NCBI RefSeq assembly: GCF_014652235.1 | Contig: NZ_BMYK01000016.1 | Span: forward strand, 1-64,000 | Reading direction: 5' to 3' | Source of the DNA: Pseudorhodoferax aquiterrae | Lineage (GTDB): Bacteria; Pseudomonadota; Gammaproteobacteria; Burkholderiales; Burkholderiaceae_C | Length of the DNA stretch: 64,000 nt | Part shown: positions 8,511-17,394 of the stretch, piece by piece | Layout: each line of letters opens with the position of its first letter | Position numbering within the stretch: position 1 is the stretch's first letter | The notes under the pieces: generated by a model | Told to the model about the DNA's origin: nothing | The model's database searches: none | The model's input: only the letters and a program-made list of their open reading frames with translations | Made by a program: the position numbers and the translations under genes

Positions 8511-9451
8511 AGCGCGTGCTGGTCACGGGGGCCGGCGGCTTCGTCGGCCAGGGCCTGGTCCAGCGCCTGCTGCAACAGCCCGGGCTCGAACAACTGGTCG
8601 CCGTGGACCGGCAACTGGATGCGCAAGCGCTGCCCTGGCTGCGCGACCGGCGCGTGCGCGCCGTGGCCGGCGACTTCGCCGCGCCAGCCACGCTGCAGCA
8701 GGCGCTGGCGCAACCGCCCGATGGCGTGTTCCATCTCGCCAGCCTGCCGGGCAGCCGCGCCGAAGCCCTGCCCGATGGCGGCATGGCCGTGAACCTGTTG
8801 GCCACGGCCGCACTGTGGCAGCGGCTCGCCGAGCTGCCCGGTCCGCCGGCGCGCGTGGTGTTCGCCAGCTCGATCGCCGTGTACGGCGCGCTGCCCATGG
8901 AGCCGGCGATGCACGAGGACCAGCCCACCCAGCCGCTGCTGAGCTACGGCGCGCACAAGCGCATGGCCGAGATCCTGCTGGCCGACCTCAGCCGGCGCGG
9001 TGGGGTCGACGGCCTGTCGCTGCGCCTGCCCGGCATCGTCGCCCGGCCGCCATCGCCGACGGGCCATGGCTCGGCCTTCATGAGCGACCTGTTGCACCGG
9101 CTGAGCGCCGGCGAGGCCTATGTCTGCCCCGTCGGACCCGACGCGCGCGCCTGGTGGATGAGCCTGGCGTGCTGCGTCGACAACCTGCTGCACGCCGCCG
9201 CCATTCCGCCGGCGCGGCTGGCGCCTGCGCGTGTGGTGCAGCTGCCCGCGCTGACGGCCACGGTCGGCGAGGTGGTGCAGGCCATCGCGCAGCGGCACGG
9301 CGCGCGCGCCGGCCGCGTCGACTACCGGCCGGATGCGCAGACCGAGCAGCACTTCGGCCGCTTTCCGGTGCTGCACGCGCCGCAGGCCGAGGCGCTGGGC
9401 TTTCGCCACGACGGTGGTCTCGACGCCCTGCTGCGCAGGGCGGTGCCCTGA
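8507..9451 (+). CDS. NAD-dependent epimerase/dehydratase, D-erythronate dehydrogenase (DenD)-like
   Basis: 314-residue extended SDR. The Rossmann motif TGAGGFVGQG is at residues 7-16, with FASSIAVYG and catalytic Tyr147/Lys151 in SYGAHK. The segment LRLPGIVARP, then GEAYVCPVGPDARAWWMS, closely recalls DenD, which oxidises D-erythronate to 2-oxo-tetronate. The true substrate could be another four- or five-carbon hydroxy acid. The start ATG at 8507 overlaps the preceding stop by four bases. It is the last gene of the Bug-SDR-FAH operon and converges with the ankyrin gene 11 bases away. Specificity is inferred from motif resemblance only. Confidence 0.85.
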   Translation: MKRVLVTGAGGFVGQGLVQRLLQQPGLEQLVAVDRQLDAQALPWLRDRRVRAVAGDFAAPATLQQALAQPPDGVFHLASLPGSRAEALPDGGMAVNLLATAALWQRLAELPGPPARVVFASSIAVYGALPMEPAMHEDQPTQPLLSYGAHKRMAEILLADLSRRGGVDGLSLRLPGIVARPPSPTGHGSAFMSDLLHRLSAGEAYVCPVGPDARAWWMSLACCVDNLLHAAAIPPARLAPARVVQLPALTATVGEVVQAIAQRHGARAGRVDYRPDAQTEQHFGRFPVLHAPQAEALGFRHDGGLDALLRRAVP

Positions 9452-9462
9452 CGCCAGGCTCC

Positions 9463-10146
9463 TCAGCGCGCGCCCGCGCGTTCCAGCATCGCGACCATGG
9501 CGGTGTGGCCGCGCGCCCGGGCCAGCGCGAGCGGCGTGAGGCCCTGGCGGTCGGCTAGCTGCAGGTTGGCACCGGCCGCGATCAGCGCGGCCAGGGTGTC
9601 CTGGTGGCGCGGCCCGCCGTCGCCGAGCACCACGGCCTCGATCGCTGCCGTCCAGTGCAGGTTGTTGACATGGTCCAGCGGCGCGCCGGCTGCGATGAGC
9701 TGGCGCACCACCCCGGCATGGCCCAGGTGCGCGGCCGCGATCAGCGCGGTGCCGTCGTAACGGCTCGTGACCCGCTGGGCGCTGGCGCCGAGCGAAAGCA
9801 GCAGCCGCAGCGTGTCCTCGTCGTCGGCCACGGCGGCGATCGTGACCGCGTCGTAGCGGTCGTTCTCGAGCGCACCGAGGTCGGCACCGGCGCCAGCCAG
9901 GCGGCGGATCGCCGCATGCTGGCGCGCGAAGGTGGCCACATGCAGGGCCGTGCGGCCCTGGCCGTCGCGGACCTGCAGCGCGGCCGGCGTCAGCTGCTCC
10001 AGCGCCGCGAGGTCGCCGCGCTGCGCTGCGGCCAGCACGCCGGTGTAGCGCGCTGCCTCGGCGGCGCTGGGCGCGGTCTGGGCCAGGCCCGCGGTAGTCC
10101 AGGCCAGCGCCAGGGCCCATCCACAGGCCAGCCAGACCTTGTTCAC
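9463..10146 (-). CDS. Secreted ankyrin-repeat protein
   Basis: 227 residues with a clear Sec signal peptide (hydrophobic LACGWALALAWTTAGLAQT), so it should act in the periplasm. The mature part is built of about five ankyrin repeats, seen as repeated G-x-TALHxA / LLxxGA patterns from about residue 55 to the end. Ankyrin repeats are protein-binding scaffolds. The start is a GTG at 10146 that overlaps the stop of the upstream heme-binding-type gene (GTGA), so the two are translationally coupled. The partner is unknown; the upstream GlcG/HbpS protein is the obvious candidate. Confidence 0.88.
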   Translation of the reverse strand: MNKVWLACGWALALAWTTAGLAQTAPSAAEAARYTGVLAAAQRGDLAALEQLTPAALQVRDGQGRTALHVATFARQHAAIRRLAGAGADLGALENDRYDAVTIAAVADDEDTLRLLLSLGASAQRVTSRYDGTALIAAAHLGHAGVVRQLIAAGAPLDHVNNLHWTAAIEAVVLGDGGPRHQDTLAALIAAGANLQLADRQGLTPLALARARGHTAMVAMLERAGAR

Positions 10147-10628
10147 TTGAGCAGGTCCTGCACCTTGGCGATGGCGGCCAAAGCGCATTGCTCGTCCAGA
10201 TGCCCGCCCGGTGCGCCGCCGACGCCGACCGCTCCGATGGTCTCGTTGCCGACCTTGAGCGGCACACCGCCGCCCAGCAGCAGGAAGCCGGGCAGGTGGA
10301 CCAGGTTGGCCGCGCCGGGGTTCTTCTGCGCGCCTTCCATCATGGCCTGGGTCGGGCTTTTGGCAGATGCCGAAGTCCAGGCCTTGCGTTCGCTCGAGGC
10401 CAGCGTGTGCGGGCCGGCGTTGTCGGCGCGCTGCACGGCGCGCACGCCGCCCGCGTGGTCGACCACCGTGGCGGCCACGGCGTAGCCGTTGGCGGCGCAG
10501 GCTGACACGGCGGCGGCAGCGACCTGGTTGGCCAGGTCCAGCGAGATGTTGCGCTCGGTGCGCACGGCCTGGGCGAAGCTGGCCTGGGAAGCCATGGCCA
10601 GAAGGCTGGCGGCGACAAGAGTTCTCAT
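10143..10628 (-). CDS. Secreted GlcG/HbpS-family heme-binding-type protein
   Basis: 161 residues; residues 1-19 form a signal peptide (LVAASLLAMASQASFAQA). The mature domain is the GlcG/HbpS (DUF336) fold: LANQVAAAAVSACAANGYAV, then VVDHAGGVRAVQRAD, PGFLLLGGGVPL and GAVGVGGAPGGHLDEQCA, all typical. Some family members bind heme; others are of unknown role next to alcohol or glycolate oxidation genes. The ATG at 10628 has a GGAG about 10 bases upstream and gives a proper signal peptide, whereas the longer frame to 10685 does not. It lies just downstream of the FixJ-like regulator with a candidate binding site between them. Confidence 0.9.
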   Translation of the reverse strand: MRTLVAASLLAMASQASFAQAVRTERNISLDLANQVAAAAVSACAANGYAVAATVVDHAGGVRAVQRADNAGPHTLASSERKAWTSASAKSPTQAMMEGAQKNPGAANLVHLPGFLLLGGGVPLKVGNETIGAVGVGGAPGGHLDEQCALAAIAKVQDLLK

Positions 10629-10693
10629 GTGTGGGTCTCCGAAGAAAGAGCCGTCACTGTAGGAATGGCGCCGCCGCAGCGCCATGCGGACGG

Positions 10694-10720
10694 CTACGCC
10701 CGCACCTCCGTAGAACTACG
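10694..10720. promoter_or_regulatory. Candidate response-regulator site (CTACG/CGTAG repeats)
   Basis: CTACG at 10694-10698, CGTAG at 10709-10713 and CTACG at 10716-10720 form a short array. The last two make the perfect palindrome CGTAGAACTACG. It lies about 80-90 bases upstream of the heme-binding-type start codon and overlaps the stop codon of the regulator gene, a sensible place for an activator site. Confidence 0.45.
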
Positions 10721-11339
10721 CAGCCGCCTCGCCATCGACCAGCGCCGCGTAGCGCCGGATCAGCTGCGCGAGCGACTCGGCCCCGAGCTTGTCGAACAGG
10801 TTCGCGCGGTGCGTCTCGACCGTGCGCGGCGACAGCACGAGCGCGCGGCCGATCTCCTTGTTCGTGAGGCCCTCCACGATCAGGCCCAGCACCTCGCGCT
10901 CGCGCGGCGACAGCTGGGCGTAGCGCTCCCGCGCGGCGCGGTCGGCCTGCACGCGCTCACGCGAGCGCACGTGCTGGCGCACGGCGTTCTGCAGGGCTTC
11001 GATCAGCAGATCCTCGTCCACGGGCTTCTCGAGGAACTCGGCCGCGCCGGACTTGAACGCGCGCCGGCACAGCTCCACCGTGCCGTGGCCGGTCAGCATG
11101 ATGACGGGCTGGTCCACGCCCTCGGCCACCAGGCGCTGCAGCACCGCCAGGCCGCAGGTGCCGGGCATGCGCATGTCCAGCACGATGGCGCCGATCGCCG
11201 CGCGCTCGAAGTGCGCGAGGAAGTCCTCGGGGTCGGCCCAGGCCTGCACGCGCAGGCCGATGGTGGCGATCAAGAGCGACAAGGCCTCGCGCACGGCCGC
11301 GTCGTCGTCGATGAGCTGGACCAGCGGCGTGCTGGTCAT
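10716..11339 (-). CDS. FixJ/NarL-type two-component response regulator
   Basis: 207 residues. The N-terminal receiver domain has DDD near residues 11-13, the phospho-acceptor Asp in VLDMRMP (near residue 55), the Thr/Ser switch in MLTGHG and Lys in FLEKPVDE. The C-terminal LuxR-type HTH shows LSPREREVLGLIVEGLTNKEI and RTVETHRANLFDKLG. It is a DNA-binding activator controlled by the kinase gene immediately upstream, with which it overlaps by four bases (ATGA). Its likely target is the heme-binding/ankyrin gene pair directly downstream. Confidence 0.94.
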   Translation of the reverse strand: MTSTPLVQLIDDDAAVREALSLLIATIGLRVQAWADPEDFLAHFERAAIGAIVLDMRMPGTCGLAVLQRLVAEGVDQPVIMLTGHGTVELCRRAFKSGAAEFLEKPVDEDLLIEALQNAVRQHVRSRERVQADRAARERYAQLSPREREVLGLIVEGLTNKEIGRALVLSPRTVETHRANLFDKLGAESLAQLIRRYAALVDGEAAA

Positions 11340-12790
11340 GCGATGGCTCCGTCAGCCAGCGGCAGCCGCAGCCGGAACACGCCGCCGCGCAGCCTGGCGT
11401 TGGCCGCGCTGAGGCTGCCGCCCATGCCCTGGGCCAGGCTTTCGCACAAGGACAGGCCCAGGCCCAGCCCCCCTTCGCGCGTGCTGAAGAAGGGCTCGAA
11501 CACATGCGGCAGCACCTCGGGAGCCAGGCCCGGCCCGCTGTCCTGCACGGCCAGCACGCCCTCGGCCTGTTCGCGCGACAGCAGCAGCGCGAGCCGGCGC
11601 TCGGCCTGCGGCACCTGTTCCAGCGCCTGCAAGGCGTTGAGCAGCAGGTTGTGCACGATCTGCTCGAGGGCGACCGGGTCGGCGCGCACCCGCAGATCGG
11701 CCGCAGCACCATCCAGTTGCAGCACCACGGCGCGGCGTTGCAGCTCGGGCTCCAGCAGGTCCAGCGCGCGGCGCACCGCGGCCGGCAGGTCCACCGCCTG
11801 CAAGGCCGCGCCGAGCCCGGGCCGCTCGACCGCGCGCCGCAGCCGACCCACGACCTCGCAGGCGCGGCGCGCCTGGGCCACGGCCTGGTCCATGGCGGCG
11901 CGGGCCGTGGCGATCTCGGGTGGGTCCTCGGCCACCAGCCGGCGCGCGGCCTGCGTGCTGGCCAGCAGCGCCGTGAGCGGCTGGTTCAGCTCGTGCGCCA
12001 TGCCGGCCGCCAGTTCGCCGAGTGCGTTGAGCCGGCCCACCTGGCCCAGACGCACCAGCGCTTCGGCACGGCGCCGTGCGGCCGACTGCATGCGCAGCCA
12101 GCGCCCAGCCGCCAGCACGGCGGCGACACCGGCCGACAGCGCCAGCATCCGGCCCCAGGGCAGTTCGGACCAGCCGACGGTGCGTGTGGCGACCAGCGCG
12201 AAGGGCTGGCTGGGTGCGGCCAGCGTCTTGCGAAAGCCGTAGGCCCAGCCGTGGGCGACTGCACGCCCGGCCTGCACGGGCAGGCGCTCATCGCCCAGAA
12301 CCAGGGCCACGGCCACAGGGCTGCTGTCGCGCGCCATCGGCCATTCGTCCCAGGGCACCATGCTCGCCACGTCGATCTGCAGGGCGTAGGAAGCCGGCTG
12401 GGCCGCTTGCACGAGCCGGTAGCGGCCCCTGCCAAGATCCAGGTCGGCCAGGGCGGGCTGGCCGGTCGCACGCGAGCGCGCCTCGGCCTGGCGCAACAGG
12501 GGCTCGGCCCAGGGCGTCGGCGCACCGCTGCGCCGGATCGTGAGGATCTGCGAATACACGGAGGGCAGCCGCGCCAGCGCCGCGTCGTCGGGTTGCAACA
12601 GCGCCAGCATGGCCAGCACCGCGTCGTGCGCGACCACGCGCTGGCTCAGCAGCCGGTGGGCGATGCGCGCGTCGGTCTCGAACGCGGCCTGCTCGCGCTG
12701 CAAGGCCAGCTGCGCGAGCAGCAGCGCGCCGGCCAGGCTCAGCAGGGCCCAGGCCAGCCACCATCTCCAGGAACGCGGCATCCAGTGCAT
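11336..12790 (-). CDS. Membrane sensor histidine kinase (DctB/FixL class)
   Basis: 484 residues. One membrane span lies near residues 10-28 and a second near 222-243, with an extracytoplasmic sensor region of about 190 residues between them. The HisKA motif GMAHELNQPLTALL carries the phospho-accepting His near residue 265. The HATPase boxes follow: N box LLLNALQALEQ, G1 VQDSGPGL and G2 GGLGLGLSL. This HELNQPL type pairs with FixJ-like regulators, as encoded next. The signal sensed is unknown. Either of two nearby ATGs (MHWMPR) may be the start. Confidence 0.93.
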   Translation of the reverse strand: MHWMPRSWRWWLAWALLSLAGALLLAQLALQREQAAFETDARIAHRLLSQRVVAHDAVLAMLALLQPDDAALARLPSVYSQILTIRRSGAPTPWAEPLLRQAEARSRATGQPALADLDLGRGRYRLVQAAQPASYALQIDVASMVPWDEWPMARDSSPVAVALVLGDERLPVQAGRAVAHGWAYGFRKTLAAPSQPFALVATRTVGWSELPWGRMLALSAGVAAVLAAGRWLRMQSAARRRAEALVRLGQVGRLNALGELAAGMAHELNQPLTALLASTQAARRLVAEDPPEIATARAAMDQAVAQARRACEVVGRLRRAVERPGLGAALQAVDLPAAVRRALDLLEPELQRRAVVLQLDGAAADLRVRADPVALEQIVHNLLLNALQALEQVPQAERRLALLLSREQAEGVLAVQDSGPGLAPEVLPHVFEPFFSTREGGLGLGLSLCESLAQGMGGSLSAANARLRGGVFRLRLPLADGAIA

Positions 12791-12808
12791 GCCGCGGATT
12801 GTGGGGGC

Positions 12809-13696
12809 TCAGCCGAAGACCATGGCACGGTGCATCGCGGCGCCGGCCAGGGTGCCCGCGGCCGCGGCCTGCGCGGCATTGCTCCAGGCCATGGCCGCGT
12901 CACCGGCCGCGAATACGCCCGGCACCGAGGTCTGGCCCATCTCCACGCGGATGAAGGGGCCGGCCGGCGTGGCCTCGAAGGCGCAGCCCAGCTGCTCGGC
13001 CAGCGGGCTGGCCATGGCCACGGTGGGCGCGAGGAACAGGCCGCGCAGCGGCACCACGCGCCCGGCCAGCCGCACGCCGGCCAGCGCCGTGCCCTCGCCT
13101 TCCAACGCCAGCACCTTGCCCGGCTCGACCGCCACGCCCAAGGCCGCCATGTGGGCGCGCTCCTCGTCGCTGATGGCGTGACCGTCCAGGAACAGCGTGG
13201 TCGGCCCCCACTCGGCGATCAACTGGGCCTGGTGCAACGAAAGCGGCATGCGGTAGAGCACCCCCAGCGGCTGGCGGTCGAACTCGTAGCCATGGCAATA
13301 GGGGCAGTGGGCGACGCTCCGGCCCCAGCGCTCGGCCAGGCCGGGCAGATCGGGCAGCAGATCGCGCACACCGGTGGCCAGCAGCAGCCGCCGGCCCACG
13401 AGCCGCTCGCCGCTGTCCAGCTGCAGTGCAAAGCCCTCGCCTCGCGGCGCGGCCTCTGTCGCCTGCGCGGCCACGAAGCGCACGGTCGGGTAGGCCAGCA
13501 GTTGCTCACGCGCCTGCGCCATGAGGTCCAGTGGCGCGCGGCCATCGTGGCCGAAGAAGCCGTGCGAGGCATCCGCGAAACGGTTGCGCGGCGCACCAGC
13601 ATCCACCACGGCGATGCGGCGGCGTGCCCGCGCGAGTTGCAGGGCGGCCGAGATGCCGGCGAAGCTGCCGCCGACGACGAGGGCGTCAATGTCCAT
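12809..13696 (-). CDS. Thioredoxin-reductase-like FAD/NAD(P) oxidoreductase
   Basis: 295-residue flavoprotein. GGSFAGISAA near residues 9-18 is the FAD-binding Rossmann motif, ATGVRD the second conserved loop, and FAAGDAA near the C-terminus the typical FAD-binding TxxxVFAAGD element. CPYCHGYEF holds a CxxC pair at the place of the TrxB redox motif. The NADPH domain is less obvious than in true TrxB. The ATG at 13696 lies inside the last 11 bases of the Rrf2 gene, so the two form one transcript. A role in thiol or redox-stress response controlled by Rrf2 is inferred. The physiological electron acceptor is unknown. Confidence 0.9.
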   Translation of the reverse strand: MDIDALVVGGSFAGISAALQLARARRRIAVVDAGAPRNRFADASHGFFGHDGRAPLDLMAQAREQLLAYPTVRFVAAQATEAAPRGEGFALQLDSGERLVGRRLLLATGVRDLLPDLPGLAERWGRSVAHCPYCHGYEFDRQPLGVLYRMPLSLHQAQLIAEWGPTTLFLDGHAISDEERAHMAALGVAVEPGKVLALEGEGTALAGVRLAGRVVPLRGLFLAPTVAMASPLAEQLGCAFEATPAGPFIRVEMGQTSVPGVFAAGDAAMAWSNAAQAAAAGTLAGAAMHRAMVFG

Positions 13697-14159
13697 GTCC
13701 GATCTCCTCTGAAAAACCGTGGGGCTGGCGGCCGCTGGCCAGCATGCGGCGGTGGAAGTCGGCCGACAGCTGGGCCAGCGTGACCTCGCCCAGGCGCGCG
13801 AGCAGCAGCGCCTCGGCCTGCTGGTAGGCGCCCTGCAGGGCGGTGTTGACGGCCTGTTCCACCAGGCATTGGGGGTTTTCGCTGCGGTGGCCGACGGCCA
13901 GCAGTGCCGGTGCGCCCACCGCTTCATGGATGTCGCGCAGCGTGATGCGCTCCAGGGGGCAGCACAGCACCCAGCCGCCGCCATGGCCCTTGGCCGAGGC
14001 GACGAAGCCGGCCTCGCGCAGGCCGGCCATCAGGCGGCGCACCACCACCGGGTTGGTGGACATGGCGCGCGCCAGCGTTTCCGAAGTGGCCGGCCCCGGC
14101 ATCTCGGCCATGTGCAGCAGGGCGTGCAGCACGCCCGACAGTCGGCTGTCTTTGTTCAT
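13686..14159 (-). CDS. Rrf2-family transcriptional regulator
   Basis: 157 residues. The winged-helix region includes ATSETLARAMSTNPVVVRRLM and the wing GHGGGWVL. Cysteines are CC near residues 68-69 and one near 98; this is not the CX5CX7C-type set of NsrR/IscR, so an iron-sulphur cluster is not evident. It is more like the YwnA/thiol-sensing branch. Cotranscribed with the flavoprotein gene. A perfect dyad covers its own start codon, which suggests direct autorepression. Confidence 0.92.
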   Translation of the reverse strand: MNKDSRLSGVLHALLHMAEMPGPATSETLARAMSTNPVVVRRLMAGLREAGFVASAKGHGGGWVLCCPLERITLRDIHEAVGAPALLAVGHRSENPQCLVEQAVNTALQGAYQQAEALLLARLGEVTLAQLSADFHRRMLASGRQPHGFSEEIGHGH

Positions 14160-14181
14160 GCAACATTATGAGTTGCATGAA
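14155..14181. promoter_or_regulatory. Rrf2-type operator overlapping the rrf2 start codon
   Basis: Perfect 10-base inverted repeat: TTCATGCAAC (14155-14164), spacer ATTATGA, GTTGCATGAA (14172-14181). The ATG of the Rrf2 gene (14157-14159) lies in one arm. Its size and the ATGCA...TGCAT core resemble Rrf2-family dyads such as NsrR sites. Confidence 0.6.
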
Positions 14182-14221
14182 AAAAAAACGCCGGCCGGGG
14201 ACGCAATGCCCCCGGCCGGCG
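14180..14221 (-). terminator. Rho-independent terminator of fusA
   Basis: Perfect 12-base stem (14189-14200 with 14210-14221, CGCCGGCCGGGG) and a 9-base loop. Read on the minus strand the stem is followed by a run of nine T. It begins 14 bases after the fusA stop. Confidence 0.92.
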
Positions 14222-14234
14222 CTGGGTCACCCGA

Positions 14235-16343
<2,109 letters not shown>

Positions 16344-16364
16344 GGTGACAACTCACTGGAAGGA

Positions 16365-16395
16365 GCCGGCCCGCGTGAAAAGGAAAGCGGCCGGC
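16365..16395 (-). promoter_or_regulatory. Hairpin in the fusA leader
   Basis: GCCGGCC (16365-16371) pairs with GGCCGGC (16389-16395), close to the fusA start. A smaller stem GAGCCG/CGGCTC (16410-16415, 16424-16429) lies just after the leader ORF. Together they could form alternative leader structures; this is inference. Confidence 0.35.
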
Positions 16396-16427
16396 CCAAA
16401 GACAAGGGCGAGCCGCGCGCGCACGGC

Positions 16428-16469
16428 TCAGGGGTGGGTGAATGCGAGGGTGCGTGCGACTTGGTACAT
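16428..16469 (-). CDS. Putative 13-residue leader peptide upstream of fusA
   Basis: ATG at 16469 opens a 13-codon frame (MYQVARTLAFTHP) ending in TGA, preceded at correct spacing by GGAG. It lies about 85 bases before the fusA start and is followed by two stem-loops, the arrangement of a translation-coupled attenuator. I do not recognise the peptide, and so short a frame may be fortuitous. Confidence 0.35.
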   Translation of the reverse strand: MYQVARTLAFTHP

Positions 16470-16532
16470 CGGAATCTCCACAAAGGAAGGCGCGACTTTA
16501 GACCAAACGAGGTGATGGCGCTTGCCACGAAT

Positions 16533-17282
16533 TCAAGGGCCCAGACGCTGCGCCGCCTCCTGCAGCGCCTGGCGCAACGCATCCGCGCGCGCCTGCAGCG
16601 TCTCCAGCCGCATGCCCAGCGTCACCGCCATGGGCGGCTGGCCCGCCAGTTCGGGCAACAGCACCGCCAGCGTGGCGAAGCCCGGACGCGGGTAGTCCCG
16701 CGTCTCGGCCCAGCCGCGGGCCCGGCTCAGCCGCACCTCGTCGAGCAAGGCCGCCACGTCGACACGGTGCGCCGCCTCGGCCTGCGCATTGGCGGCGCGC
16801 GCGATGCGCTGCACGTCGCGGTCGGACTCCCGCGTCAGCAGCATCTTGCCGACCGATGACCGGCACACCGGCCGCATGACGCCGACCGGGAACTTGAGCC
16901 CATTGGCCCGCAGGCTGGGCAGCGACAGGATGAAGCGAACGTGCACGCCTTGGCGCAGCCCCACCATCACGGTCTGGCCCGTGCGCAGGCGCAGCGTGTT
17001 CATGCTGGCCAAGAGGCTGCCCTGGCCGAACAGGTCGTCGTGCATCCAGGTTCCCAGCAGCATCACGCGCAGGGTCGGGCGGAACGCGCGCGTGGCCAGG
17101 TCCTGCTGCAGGTAGCCCAGCCGCTCCAGGCTGCGCAGCAGCACCGAGGTGCTGGACAGCGGGTAGTCCAGCGCCTCGGACACCGCGGAGACCGTGGCCG
17201 GCCCGCGGCGCTCGGCGAACAGCTCCAGCACCTCCAGCACGCGGCGGGCCGACTTGATCGTGGCGGGCGTCTTCTCGTCCAT
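16533..17282 (-). CDS. IclR-family transcriptional regulator (Rieske operon)
   Basis: 249 residues. The N-terminal winged helix includes VSAVSEALDYPLSSTSVLLRSLERLGYL. The C-terminal effector domain carries the IclR features VCRSSVGKMLLT and FATLAVLLPEL. I chose the ATG at 17282 because the HTH begins shortly after it; the longer frame to 17525 would run through the divergent promoter. It is transcribed away from the Rieske oxygenase gene, with a perfect palindrome between them, so it very likely controls that operon. The effector would be the aromatic substrate or a product. Confidence 0.92.
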   Translation of the reverse strand: MDEKTPATIKSARRVLEVLELFAERRGPATVSAVSEALDYPLSSTSVLLRSLERLGYLQQDLATRAFRPTLRVMLLGTWMHDDLFGQGSLLASMNTLRLRTGQTVMVGLRQGVHVRFILSLPSLRANGLKFPVGVMRPVCRSSVGKMLLTRESDRDVQRIARAANAQAEAAHRVDVAALLDEVRLSRARGWAETRDYPRPGFATLAVLLPELAGQPPMAVTLGMRLETLQARADALRQALQEAAQRLGP

Positions 17283-17323
17283 GGTGGCCAGTGTCCCTGC
17301 ATGCGGGTGAACCCGAAACCAGA

Positions 17324-17339
17324 CTTCACATATGTGAAG
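17324..17339. promoter_or_regulatory. Perfect 16-base palindrome, candidate IclR operator
   Basis: CTTCACATATGTGAAG, centred between the divergent IclR gene (start 17282) and the Rieske oxygenase gene (start 17395). It is A+T-rich against the local background and ideally placed for control of both promoters. Confidence 0.6.
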
Positions 17340-17394
17340 CATCGGAGCGGCTGCGAATCCTACAGTTCCCGCACCCCCACGACGGAGACGACCG

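Noticed and set aside
7463-10267. Open frame of more than 900 codons antisense to the FAH and DenD-like genes
   Set aside because: Low-complexity Arg/Ala-rich translation and full overlap with well-supported genes on the plus strand.
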